NCBI GenBank assembly: GCA_002686195.1
Contig: NZAS01000097.1
Location: forward strand, 4,476-12,903
Reading direction: 5' to 3'
Length of the DNA stretch: 8,428 bases
Source of the DNA: Candidatus Pacearchaeota archaeon
GTDB taxonomy: Archaea; Nanoarchaeota; Nanoarchaeia; Pacearchaeales; GW2011-AR1
Shown here piece after piece: positions 1-6,342 of the stretch (within the stretch, counting starts at the first letter, position 1; the number at the start of each line of letters is the position of its first letter). Below the pieces are notes generated by a model that worked only from the letters and a program-made list of their open reading frames with translations, did not search any database and was not told the origin of the DNA. Both the position numbers and the translations under genes were made by a program.

Positions 1-105
1 TTTGTTACTACTGCTTGGTTAAGATTGAAAATCATGGAAAACTGTGTTTTTGAGGGCCAAAAGTGTTTTATCGACGATAAAACGGCAGAAAGGTTTATAA
101 AGTAA
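1..105 (+). CDS. possible 3' end of an upstream protein gene (partial, doubtful)
   Basis: One plus-strand frame is open from the first base to a TAA at 103-105 (34 codons, 5' end outside the window) and would end in ...CFIDDKTAERFIK. No family is recognised. A 34-codon open frame in AT-rich DNA is only mildly surprising, and this one runs through both the palindrome at 65-83 and the gyrB TATA box at 94-101. It may therefore be chance. A competing reading on the minus strand begins with an ATG at 35-33 (MIFNLNQAVVT...) and leaves the window, which would make this a divergent intergenic region. The sequence alone does not decide between them. Confidence 0.22.
   Translation, partial: FVTTAWLRLKIMENCVFEGQKCFIDDKTAERFIK
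65..83. promoter_or_regulatory. perfect 19-bp palindrome, candidate operator upstream of gyrB
   Basis: GTTTTATCG-A-CGATAAAAC is a perfect inverted repeat with two 9-bp arms around a single central A. It ends 10 bp before the gyrB TATA box (94-101). The arms are too close for a full hairpin (8 bp with a 3-nt loop at best) and no T-run follows, so a terminator is unlikely. The symmetry and position fit a site for a homodimeric regulator acting on the gyrase promoter. The regulator is not identified. Confidence 0.5.
86..101 (+). promoter_or_regulatory. gyrB operon promoter (BRE-like CAGAAAGG + TATA box TTTATAAA)
   Basis: TTTATAAA at 94-101 is a textbook archaeal TATA box, preceded by the purine-rich BRE-like CAGAAAGG (86-93). 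Its centre at 97.5 predicts transcription starting at about 121-125. That is right at the in-frame TTG at 121, or about 20 nt before the ATG at 145. It should drive the whole gyrB-zinc ribbon-gyrA operon, because no later promoter is visible inside it. Confidence 0.65.
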
Positions 106-128
106 AATGTATTTTTCAAATTGAATTT

Positions 129-132
129 GGAG
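129..132 (+). promoter_or_regulatory. possible Shine-Dalgarno site for the gyrB ATG start
   Basis: GGAG lies 12 nt before the ATG at 145, a slightly long but usable spacing. It is the main sequence argument for starting gyrB at 145 rather than at the TTG at 121, which has no ribosome binding site and would need leaderless initiation on a weak codon. Confidence 0.35.
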
Positions 133-144
133 AAAAATTCTAAA

Positions 145-2052
145 ATGAGTTCACAATCCAAGGCAGAGGGTAGCAAAGCGTACGGGTCTGAGAAGATAAC
201 CGTGTTAGAAGGGCTAGAGGCAGTTAGGAAAAGGCCTGCGATGTATATAGGTAGCACGAGCAAGACAGGTCTGCATCATTTGGTTTATGAAGTTGTTGAT
301 AATTCTGTTGACGAGGCTTTGGCAGGGTTTTGTGATTCTATTAGTGTTAGTTTGAATAAAGATGGAAGTGTGACAGTGAAAGATAATGGGCGTGGGATTC
401 CAGTTGAGAAGCATCCGACTTATAAAAGGCCTGGAGTTGAGATTGCTGTTACTAAGTTGCATGCAGGTGGTAAGTTTGATAAGGGCTCATACGCGGTTTC
501 TGGGGGTTTGCACGGAGTTGGGATTAGTGTTGTTAATGCTTTGAGTACAAATATGAAGGTAATTGTTAGTAGAAATGGGAAAAAGCATCAGCAAGAATAT
601 AAAGTTGGAAAGCCTCAGTATGATTTGAAGGTGACAGGGAGCATTGGGAAAGGTGAAACAGGGACTGAAGTTACTTTTATGCCTGATTCTGAGATTTTTT
701 CTACAACTGATTTTGATTTTTCTGTTTTGGAGACAAGGTTTAGAGAAATTGCGTTTTTGAATAAAGGTTTACGGATTGCCTTGAAAGATGAGAAGTCAAA
801 TAAGAAAGAAGTGTTTCATTATGAAGGTGGTTTGATTGAGTTTGTGAAGCATGTTAATAAGACAAAGGACGCTTTGCATAATAAGCCGATTTATTTTACT
901 AAGAAGAATGATGATATTGTGACTGAAGTTGCTGTTCAGTATAATTCTGGTTTTCAGGAAAATGTTTTGGGTTTTGTGAATACTATTAATACTGTTGAGG
1001 GAGGTACGCATGTCGTTGGATTTAGGACAGCTTTGACTAGATCTATTAATGATTATGCTAAGAAAAATGGTATGATTAAGACTGGGGGGTTGACTGGTGA
1101 TGATGTTCGTGAGGGGTTGACTGCGATTATTTCTGTTAAAGTTCCTGAGCCACAGTTTGAAGGGCAGACGAAGACAAAGCTTGGGAATTCAGAAGTGAAA
1201 GGAATTGTGGATAGGATTGCTACTTTGGCTTTTCAGGAATTTTTTGAAGAGAATCCTACGATAATTAGAAGGATTGTTAACAAGGCTTTGGATACTCAGA
1301 AGGCAAGGAATGCTGCTAAGAAGGCTAAGGATTTGGTTAGGAGAAAGAATGCGTTTAGTATTGGGGGTTTGCCTGGGAAGTTGGCTGATTGTTCTAGGAA
1401 GAAGAGCGATGATACAGAGATTTATATTGTTGAGGGGGATTCTGCTGGGGGCTCGGCGAAGCAGGCTCGTGATAAAGAGACTCAGGCGATTTTGCCTTTG
1501 AAGGGAAAGATTCTGAATGTTGAGAAAGCGAATCCTGTTAAGGTTTTAGGAAGTGAAGAGATTGGGAATTTGATTACGGCTGTTGGGACTGGAGTTGGAG
1601 AAGAATTTAATAGTGAAAAGTTGAGATATAGGAGAGTCATTATTATGACTGATGCGGATGTTGATGGGGCGCACATTAAGACTTTGCTTTTGACTTTCTT
1701 TTTTAGATTTATGAGAGGTCTTATTGATAATGGGAATGTTTATGTGGCTGTTTCTCCGCTTTATAGAGTTAGGAAAAAGAAAGTTCATTATGTTTATTCT
1801 GATGAGGAGTTGAAGTCTATTGTTTCTAGGTTAAGTGGGGGAGATGTTCAGAGGTTTAAGGGGCTTGGAGAGATGAATCCTGAGCAGTTGTGGGAGACAA
1901 CTATGGATCCTAAGAAGCGTTTATTGAAGAAAGTTACAATTGAAGATGCTGTGAAAGCTGATGAGATATTTAGTAAGTTGATGGGAGATGATGTTGAGGC
2001 TAGAAGGACTTTTATCGGTGAAAGGGCAAAGGAGGCTGTTGTTGATATTTAA
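145..2052 (+). CDS. gyrB: DNA gyrase subunit B
   Basis: This is the ATPase and TOPRIM subunit of type IIA topoisomerase, which with GyrA introduces negative supercoils using ATP. The protein has 635 residues from the ATG at 145; an in-frame TTG at 121 would add eight. The N-terminal GHKL ATPase shows the catalytic Glu49 and Asn53 in EVVDNSVDEA, then DNGRGIP (80-86) and GGLHGVGISVVNALS. The transducer domain follows. The TOPRIM domain carries EGDSAGGSA (Glu430) and DADVDGAHI (Asp503, 505 and 507 as metal ligands), and the tail has RFKGLGEMNPEQLW. The length matches the short GyrB type that lacks the large TOPRIM insertion of E. coli GyrB (804 residues). The stop is one base before the ATG of the zinc-ribbon gene. 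Pairing with a GyrA-box-containing GyrA argues for gyrase rather than topoisomerase IV. Archaeal gyrases are generally regarded as bacterial acquisitions, and codon use here (TTG Leu, GGG Gly, AGG Arg) differs from the genes after 4850. Confidence 0.97.
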   Translation: MSSQSKAEGSKAYGSEKITVLEGLEAVRKRPAMYIGSTSKTGLHHLVYEVVDNSVDEALAGFCDSISVSLNKDGSVTVKDNGRGIPVEKHPTYKRPGVEIAVTKLHAGGKFDKGSYAVSGGLHGVGISVVNALSTNMKVIVSRNGKKHQQEYKVGKPQYDLKVTGSIGKGETGTEVTFMPDSEIFSTTDFDFSVLETRFREIAFLNKGLRIALKDEKSNKKEVFHYEGGLIEFVKHVNKTKDALHNKPIYFTKKNDDIVTEVAVQYNSGFQENVLGFVNTINTVEGGTHVVGFRTALTRSINDYAKKNGMIKTGGLTGDDVREGLTAIISVKVPEPQFEGQTKTKLGNSEVKGIVDRIATLAFQEFFEENPTIIRRIVNKALDTQKARNAAKKAKDLVRRKNAFSIGGLPGKLADCSRKKSDDTEIYIVEGDSAGGSAKQARDKETQAILPLKGKILNVEKANPVKVLGSEEIGNLITAVGTGVGEEFNSEKLRYRRVIIMTDADVDGAHIKTLLLTFFFRFMRGLIDNGNVYVAVSPLYRVRKKKVHYVYSDEELKSIVSRLSGGDVQRFKGLGEMNPEQLWETTMDPKKRLLKKVTIEDAVKADEIFSKLMGDDVEARRTFIGERAKEAVVDI

Positions 2053-2053
2053 G

Positions 2054-2221
2054 ATGGTAGCTGTGAAGTTTTGTCCCAAATGCAAGAGCGAGGATGTTAT
2101 GATGGTAGCTGGTGGTGAGATTGGGATTTGGATGTGTAAGAAATGTGGTTTTAGAGGAAGTGTTTTTCCTGAGAAAGAGATTTTGGGCGGAACGATTGAG
2201 GGGAAGGAGGAAAAGAAATGA
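2054..2221 (+). CDS. small zinc-ribbon protein between gyrB and gyrA
   Basis: This 55-residue protein of unknown function is nearly all one zinc ribbon. Two knuckles, FCPKC (Cys7, Cys10) and MCKKCGFRG (Cys28, Cys31), are separated by a short beta-rich stretch ([12 protein letters not shown]), followed by FPEKE and a charged GKEEKK tail. Small archaeal proteins of this layout are common and resemble isolated ribbons of the TFS/RPB9 type, but the resemblance does not assign a function. The ATG at 2054 is one base after the gyrB TAA. The only purine-rich site, AAAGGAGG at 2027-2034, is about 19 nt upstream, so translation probably depends on ribosomes finishing gyrB. Its TGA overlaps the gyrA ATG (ATGA, 2218-2221). 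This coupling suggests expression in proportion to gyrase; a role in DNA or RNA binding is inference only. It is easily missed because a longer frame in the same phase opens inside gyrB at 1988. Confidence 0.85.
   Translation: MVAVKFCPKCKSEDVMMVAGGEIGIWMCKKCGFRGSVFPEKEILGGTIEGKEEKK
2204..2210 (+). promoter_or_regulatory. strong Shine-Dalgarno site for gyrA
   Basis: AAGGAGG lies 7 nt before the ATG at 2218, inside the zinc-ribbon coding sequence. It fixes the gyrA start there, despite the non-conserved N-terminal extension, rather than at a later in-frame ATG such as 2395. It is the clearest ribosome binding site in the window, as expected for an internal operon gene. Confidence 0.75.
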
Positions 2222-4800
2222 CGCCAAAAGAAATAGATACAGCAGACAGGAAGTCCGCTGTCTCCAAAACTTCAGGGAAGATTTTGGATGAAAGCAAAAT
2301 TGAGCAGGAAGTTGAAGAGGAAGAGAAGAAGAGGCGGGAGAAAGAACAGATTGGTGAGGAGAAAGGGGTAGAAGGGACTGAGATTACTGATGAGATGGAG
2401 AAGGCTTATATTGATTATGCGATGAGTGTTATTGTGCAAAGAGCGCTGCCTAGTGCTGAAGATGGTTTAAAGCCGGTTCATAGAAGAATTTTATATGCAA
2501 TGCATTCTGTTGGACTTGATGCAAGTAAGCCAACGAAGAAGAGCGCGGCTGTTGTAGGAGAGGTCCTAGGAAAGTATCATCCTCACGGAGACACTGCTGT
2601 TTATGACGCTATGGTAAGGATGGCACAGGACTTTTCTTTGAGATATCCACTTGTTCATGGGCAGGGGAACTTTGGAAGTATGGATGGAGATAGACAGGCT
2701 GCTATGAGATATACCGAGGCTAAGTTGTCTAAGATAAGTGCGGAGTTGTTACAGGATATTGAGAAAGAAACTGTTAAGATGAGGTTTAATTTTGATAATT
2801 CTACTAAAGAGCCGGAGACTTTGCCTGGTAAGTTGCCTAATCTTCTTTTGAATGGAGCTACAGGTATTGCAGTTGGTATGGCTACTAATATCCCTCCGCA
2901 TAATTTGACAGAGCTTTGTGATGCGATTGTTGCTTATATTAATAAGCCTAAGATTGAGATTGATCAGCTTGCTGAAATTGTTACTGGGCCTGACTTTCCT
3001 ACAGGAGGATATGTTATGGGGACAGGGATTAAAGATATGTATAGGACTGGAAAGGGTAAGTTGATTATGAGGGGAAGGACGAAAGTTGAGGAGAAGAAAG
3101 GTAGGGAGAATATTATTATTACTGAGATTCCATATATGGTTAATAAGGCTGATCTTGTTCGGGAAATTGCGAAGTTGGCGACGGATAAGAAGCTGCCTGA
3201 TGTTTCTGATTTGAGAGATGAGTCTAGCAAGAAAGGTGTTAGGATTGTTGTTGAGTTGAGGAAAGGGACTGAAAGCAAGTATACTTTGAATAAATTGTAT
3301 AAGCTTACTCGGCTTCAAAATAATTTTGATGCGAATGTTTTGGCTTTGGTTGGGGAACAGCCTAGGATTATGAATTTGAAGAATGTTATTGAGGAATATG
3401 TTAAGTATAGGAAGATTGTTGTTGTTAATAGAAGCAAGTTTGAGTTGAGGAAGGCTGAAGAGCGGCTTGAAATTGTTCTTGGGCTGTTAATTGCTTTGAG
3501 GCAGATTGACAAGATTGTTGATTTTATTAAGAAGAGTAGGAATGCTGCTGAGGCTCATGCTGGGCTTGTTAAAAGATTTGGTTTGACAGCAAGGCAGGCG
3601 AAGGCGGTTTTGGAGACAAGATTGCAACAACTCACAGGAATGGAAGCTTCGAAGTTGAAAGAGGAAGAGAAGAAGTTGAATGATAGAATTAAGGAGCTTA
3701 AGAAGATTTTAGGATCAGAAAGTGAAGTTCTTAGTGTAATTAAGAGAGAAGTTAATGAGCTTAAGAAGAATTATGGTGATGATAGGAGAACTACTGTTTT
3801 GAAACAGGTTAAGGAAATTGCAGAGCAGGATCTTGTTGAGAAGAAAGATGTTGTAGTTATGATCTCAGATTCTGGATATATTAAGAGAATGGATATTAAG
3901 AATTATAGGGAGCAGCGTAGAGGGGGAGCTGGAGTTGGAACTGGATTGAAAGATGAGGATTTTGTTACTGATTTGATTACTTGTTCGACGCATGATTATC
4001 TTTTGTTCTTTACTCGTCGTGGGCGAGTTTATTGGCTTAAGGCAAATGATGTGCCGGCTGCGGAGAGGCAGTCTAAGGGAAGGTCATTGGCGAATGTTTT
4101 GAATTTGAAAGATGAGAATATTGCTAGAGTTATGTCTTTGAGTAATTTTGAAGCAGGGTATCTGGTTTTTGCAACGAAGCTTGGACAAGTTAAGAAATTG
4201 CCTTTGAAAGATGTTTCAAAGCCTAGAGCTGGAGGGATTAGAATTATGAATTTGCCTTTGGATGGGAGTGATAGGATAATTAATGTTAGACATGTTGATG
4301 AAAATCAAGAAGTGCTGATTATTAGTAAGAAAGGGCAGGCGATTAGATTTAATAGTGATGATGTTAGGTCTATGGGTCGCGCTAGCTACGGAGTTAGAGG
4401 GATCGATATTAAGAAAGGGGATGAAGTTGTTTCTATTGAGTCTGTTAGCGGGACTAAGACAATTTTGACTGTGACTGAGAAGGGGTATGGTAAGAGAACT
4501 GCTCTTGAAGAATATAGGAAGACGGCTAGGGCTGGGAAAGGGATCATTAATCTTAAAACCACAGGGAAGACTGGGGATGTTGTGGGAAGCTTGAGTGTTG
4601 ATGGGAAGGATTCTATTATTGCTACAACGACTAAGGGTATGGTTATTAGATGTGGTATGAGAGATCTTCGTGTAATGGGTCGTGCTACTCAGGGAGTTAA
4701 AGTTGTTAAGTTGAAAGATGGGGATAAAGTGGCTGATATAGTTAAAGTGCCGAGGGCTGATAAGGTTGTTGTCAATGTTGAGGAAGAAGAAGTTAAGTAA
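2218..4800 (+). CDS. gyrA: DNA gyrase subunit A
   Basis: GyrA is the DNA-cleaving and DNA-wrapping subunit of gyrase, acting as A2B2 with GyrB. It has 860 residues. Residues 1-53 are a poorly conserved, highly charged extension (run of E/K/R around 29-50) before the usual start at about Ile56. The winged-helix breakage domain contains [24 protein letters not shown] (Thr126 at the E. coli Ser83 position, Asp130 at Asp87) and the catalytic Tyr165 in [23 protein letters not shown] and the tower follow, then a charged coiled coil (about 475-520). The C-terminal half-to-third is a six-bladed beta-pinwheel that wraps DNA. Its GyrA box at 566-572 reads QRRGGAG, against the canonical QRRGGKG. Presence of the box identifies gyrase rather than ParC, although the Lys-to-Ala change is unusual. 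The start overlaps the preceding stop (ATGA). Codon use matches gyrB, so the operon probably moved as a unit. Confidence 0.97.
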   Translation: MTPKEIDTADRKSAVSKTSGKILDESKIEQEVEEEEKKRREKEQIGEEKGVEGTEITDEMEKAYIDYAMSVIVQRALPSAEDGLKPVHRRILYAMHSVGLDASKPTKKSAAVVGEVLGKYHPHGDTAVYDAMVRMAQDFSLRYPLVHGQGNFGSMDGDRQAAMRYTEAKLSKISAELLQDIEKETVKMRFNFDNSTKEPETLPGKLPNLLLNGATGIAVGMATNIPPHNLTELCDAIVAYINKPKIEIDQLAEIVTGPDFPTGGYVMGTGIKDMYRTGKGKLIMRGRTKVEEKKGRENIIITEIPYMVNKADLVREIAKLATDKKLPDVSDLRDESSKKGVRIVVELRKGTESKYTLNKLYKLTRLQNNFDANVLALVGEQPRIMNLKNVIEEYVKYRKIVVVNRSKFELRKAEERLEIVLGLLIALRQIDKIVDFIKKSRNAAEAHAGLVKRFGLTARQAKAVLETRLQQLTGMEASKLKEEEKKLNDRIKELKKILGSESEVLSVIKREVNELKKNYGDDRRTTVLKQVKEIAEQDLVEKKDVVVMISDSGYIKRMDIKNYREQRRGGAGVGTGLKDEDFVTDLITCSTHDYLLFFTRRGRVYWLKANDVPAAERQSKGRSLANVLNLKDENIARVMSLSNFEAGYLVFATKLGQVKKLPLKDVSKPRAGGIRIMNLPLDGSDRIINVRHVDENQEVLIISKKGQAIRFNSDDVRSMGRASYGVRGIDIKKGDEVVSIESVSGTKTILTVTEKGYGKRTALEEYRKTARAGKGIINLKTTGKTGDVVGSLSVDGKDSIIATTTKGMVIRCGMRDLRVMGRATQGVKVVKLKDGDKVADIVKVPRADKVVVNVEEEEVK

Positions 4801-4805
4801 ATTAT

Positions 4806-4830
4806 TTTAAAAAGGAAAGATTTAAAAAGG
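4806..4830 (+). promoter_or_regulatory. tandem TATA-like boxes before the proteasome-like gene
   Basis: The 10-mer TTTAAAAAGG occurs twice without mismatch, at 4806-4815 and 4821-4830, five bases apart. The second box is centred 25.5 bp before the ATG at 4850, so a transcript from it would start at the A of the start codon. The first would start about 15 nt earlier. The repeat could give two start sites, or a leaderless and a short-leader mRNA. Confidence 0.55.
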
Positions 4831-4849
4831 TGTTACAAGATTGTTTTTT

Positions 4850-5536
4850 ATGACAACAGTATTCGGATATATTCCAAATTATGTGGAAGCAGGAGTCTTA
4901 GTTGCGGATAAGCAATTTACTCAGAGTGATCAGGCTGGAACGCCAATTGGTAAACAATTACAGAGAAAGTTGTGGCAAAATCAAGATGGTACTTTCGCAT
5001 TTGGTATTTCTGGAACAATGCATTCTGAGAATGATGAATTAGTTCGGAAAATTATCTCTGGAGATATTAATATACAAAGAGTTACTGAAAAAGGTAATTT
5101 TCCAGAATTAAGAAAAATCAATATTGCTAAAATGGGAAGAGAAGTTCCTAATACGGATGACATTAGTGGACTTATTGGAATTACTAGATTTGATGATAAA
5201 CCTAGGCTTTTTAATTTCTTTCCGCTTGGAAGTGTTCAAGAAAGAGTATACACAACTATTGGTTCTGGTAGTCCAAGAGTAGAAGAGTATCTTACAGCGT
5301 TAGGAACAATGAATCAAGCCCAAGATTATATGACTAGCAGGACAGGTATTTTGACGGATGCAATTCAGATTGGACTTGAAGCAGTAAGAAGATCTCAAGC
5401 TCAAGATTTATACTCACATGGATTGGATATGATGGTTGTTACACCAGAAAGAATTAATGATCATTCTGAAGATTTAGATGATAACTTTGGAAGAACTTTA
5501 AGATCTATAAATAGAAAGTATAAACCTGCTAAGTAA
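4850..5536 (+). CDS. proteasome beta / HslV-like Ntn hydrolase without propeptide
   Basis: This 228-residue protein has the N-terminal-nucleophile (proteasome beta) fold. It begins Met-Thr-Thr-Val-Phe-Gly, so removing Met alone would expose a catalytic Thr1, as in bacterial HslV. Numbering from that Thr, VLVADKQFT gives Asp19 (Asp17 of proteasome beta) and RKLW gives Lys39 (Lys33, after an insertion of about four residues). FGISG matches the usual A/S-G strand, PRLFNFFPLGSV matches the LYxIDPxG segment, GSGS lies at 137-140, and Asp185-Leu-Tyr-Ser188 matches Asp166...Ser169. All catalytic positions therefore appear present. Canonical archaeal beta subunits carry a short propeptide before Thr1, which is absent here. 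The start at 4850 is preferred over an in-frame TTG at 4841 because the TATA box lies 25.5 bp before this ATG and because it puts Thr next to Met. No ATPase or alpha subunit is nearby. Whether it forms a ring, or is an Anbu-like or stand-alone relative, cannot be told. Confidence 0.82.
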   Translation: MTTVFGYIPNYVEAGVLVADKQFTQSDQAGTPIGKQLQRKLWQNQDGTFAFGISGTMHSENDELVRKIISGDINIQRVTEKGNFPELRKINIAKMGREVPNTDDISGLIGITRFDDKPRLFNFFPLGSVQERVYTTIGSGSPRVEEYLTALGTMNQAQDYMTSRTGILTDAIQIGLEAVRRSQAQDLYSHGLDMMVVTPERINDHSEDLDDNFGRTLRSINRKYKPAK

Positions 5537-5818
5537 ATTCTTTTAATCTCTTGAGGATGATTGCGTAGTGGTCGATTGCTTTTTGGCATTTACCATCTGA
5601 GATGAATAGTACTTGAGGGGATTCGTGTTTTGTTTCGAAATGGGTTGCTATTTTTTGTGCTAGGTCGGGGTTTTCTATTACATTTAGTTCTGTGATTTCT
5701 AGGGCTTCTGGCAGGGCTTTGTATTGTTCGATTTCTTTATCGCGGATTTTGAGAAAAGACAATTTGATGAATATTTGAAAATTAGGAATTTGCCTTGTTT
5801 GTTAAGTATAGAATCCAT
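5529..5818 (-). pseudogene. YtxJ/BrxC-like thioredoxin-fold protein, split by a one-base frameshift
   Basis: Two overlapping minus-strand frames together make one protein of the YtxJ/BrxC (monothiol bacilliredoxin-like) family. Frame one starts with ATG at 5818-5816 and encodes the first beta strand and active site, GKFLIFKYSSNCLFS, with Cys20-Leu-Phe-Ser23 at the family's CPxS position; it ends at a stop near 5704. Frame two, open from 5801 to the TAG at 5531-5529, carries the rest, including NVIENPDL, KHESPQVLFISDGK and the DHYAI segment equivalent to SHWxI. Adding one A to the run read at 5738-5736 joins them as ...SAIK-EIEQY..., giving 96 residues, close to the family's roughly 105-110. 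The promoter and both halves look intact, so the break is recent, a sequencing error, or a -1 recoding event. The obvious TTG start at 5762 would lack the active site. It overlaps the proteasome-like gene tail to tail by 8 nt. Confidence 0.72.
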
Positions 5819-5837
5819 TAGTTAATGTAATGAAGGT

Positions 5838-5845
5838 TTTATAAA
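5838..5845 (-). promoter_or_regulatory. TATA box of the YtxJ/BrxC-like gene
   Basis: Read on the minus strand this is TTTATAAA, centred 23.5 bp before the ATG at 5818. It sits in the 34-bp gap after the Tyr-rich gene. A well-placed promoter supports the upstream ATG, and hence the frameshift reading, over the internal TTG at 5762. Confidence 0.55.
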
Positions 5846-5852
5846 AATCTTA

Positions 5853-6278
5853 TTAATACCGCCAGTTGTAACGGCCGTTGTAATAATAGTTGGAGGGTTG
5901 GTAACGGTAGGGGTCTGTGTATGTTCTGTAGGAACGATAGTTTCTAGATGGGTAATAGTATCCTGAGTAATAATTTGAGGATGGTCTGTAGTTATAATTA
6001 TAGTTGTAATAGTTTGGTTGGTATCTTGGGAAGCTGTTTCTGTAGTAGCCTGGTGATTCTGTAGTTGTTTTTGTGTATGTTGTTGTTTTTCCGTAATAGT
6101 CTGAGTTAGAGGATTTCTCGTAGTGGGTTGTTTTACTGCTATATGGAGTGTCAGAGTATTTTGTATATGATACGTAAGAAGATTCAGGAGAGTATGTGTA
6201 TGCTAGGACAGAAGTTGTGGAAATTATGACAAAAAGAGTTGCTAGTAAGAGGATTGTTAATAATGTTCTTTTGTTCAT
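5853..6278 (-). CDS. secreted tyrosine-rich low-complexity protein
   Basis: This 141-residue protein is not recognised as a known family. Residues 1-26 are a clear Sec signal peptide: MNKR, a hydrophobic core (LLTILLLATLFVII), then TSVLA with likely cleavage before Tyr27. The mature 115 residues contain 33 Tyr by hand count (about 29%), no Cys, and are rich in Ser, Thr, Asn, Arg and Pro. The first half is Ser/Thr/Lys/Tyr-rich (TTTYTKTTT). From about residue 77 it turns Arg/Asn/Tyr-rich with short repeats such as NYNYNY, SNYY, GYYY and PYRYQP, ending WRY. It is predicted to be disordered, basic and surface-exposed or envelope-associated; the function is unknown. Adhesion, beta-zipper assembly or Tyr cross-linking are possible roles but only inference. 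The start is supported by a TATA box 25.5 bp upstream. It lies between two thiol-redox genes yet cannot be their disulfide substrate. Confidence 0.78.
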   Translation of the reverse strand: MNKRTLLTILLLATLFVIISTTSVLAYTYSPESSYVSYTKYSDTPYSSKTTHYEKSSNSDYYGKTTTYTKTTTESPGYYRNSFPRYQPNYYNYNYNYRPSSNYYSGYYYPSRNYRSYRTYTDPYRYQPSNYYYNGRYNWRY

Positions 6279-6299
6279 ATTATTATTGCACAGGAATAA

Positions 6300-6307
6300 T
6301 ATATAAA
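6300..6307 (-). promoter_or_regulatory. TATA box of the Tyr-rich secreted protein gene
   Basis: The minus strand reads TTTATATA after an A-rich BRE-like stretch, centred 25.5 bp before the ATG at 6278. No Shine-Dalgarno sequence lies between them, so a leaderless mRNA is predicted. The gene therefore has its own promoter despite following the DsbA-like gene on the same strand. Confidence 0.6.
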
Positions 6308-6342
6308 TTTTTGTAAAGAATTTTTATCTTTTAGAGTAGTGA

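Noticed and set aside
65..83. Palindrome as a transcription terminator hairpin
   Set aside because: The loop would be 1-3 nt, the stem is mostly A-T, and no T-run follows on either strand.
1274..1501. 75-codon open frame on the plus strand inside gyrB
   Set aside because: It is an out-of-frame reading of the conserved GyrB TOPRIM region, Arg/Leu-rich only because of the codon pattern.
2749..3318. 189-codon open frame on the minus strand
   Set aside because: It lies opposite the conserved GyrA breakage and tower coding sequence, has low-complexity Asn/Ile/Leu-rich residues and no recognisable motif; it is a shadow of gyrA codon bias.
4841..4849. TTG start nine bases upstream for the proteasome-like gene
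   Set aside because: It would bury Thr1 behind MFFM and lies upstream of the transcription start predicted from the nearer TATA box.
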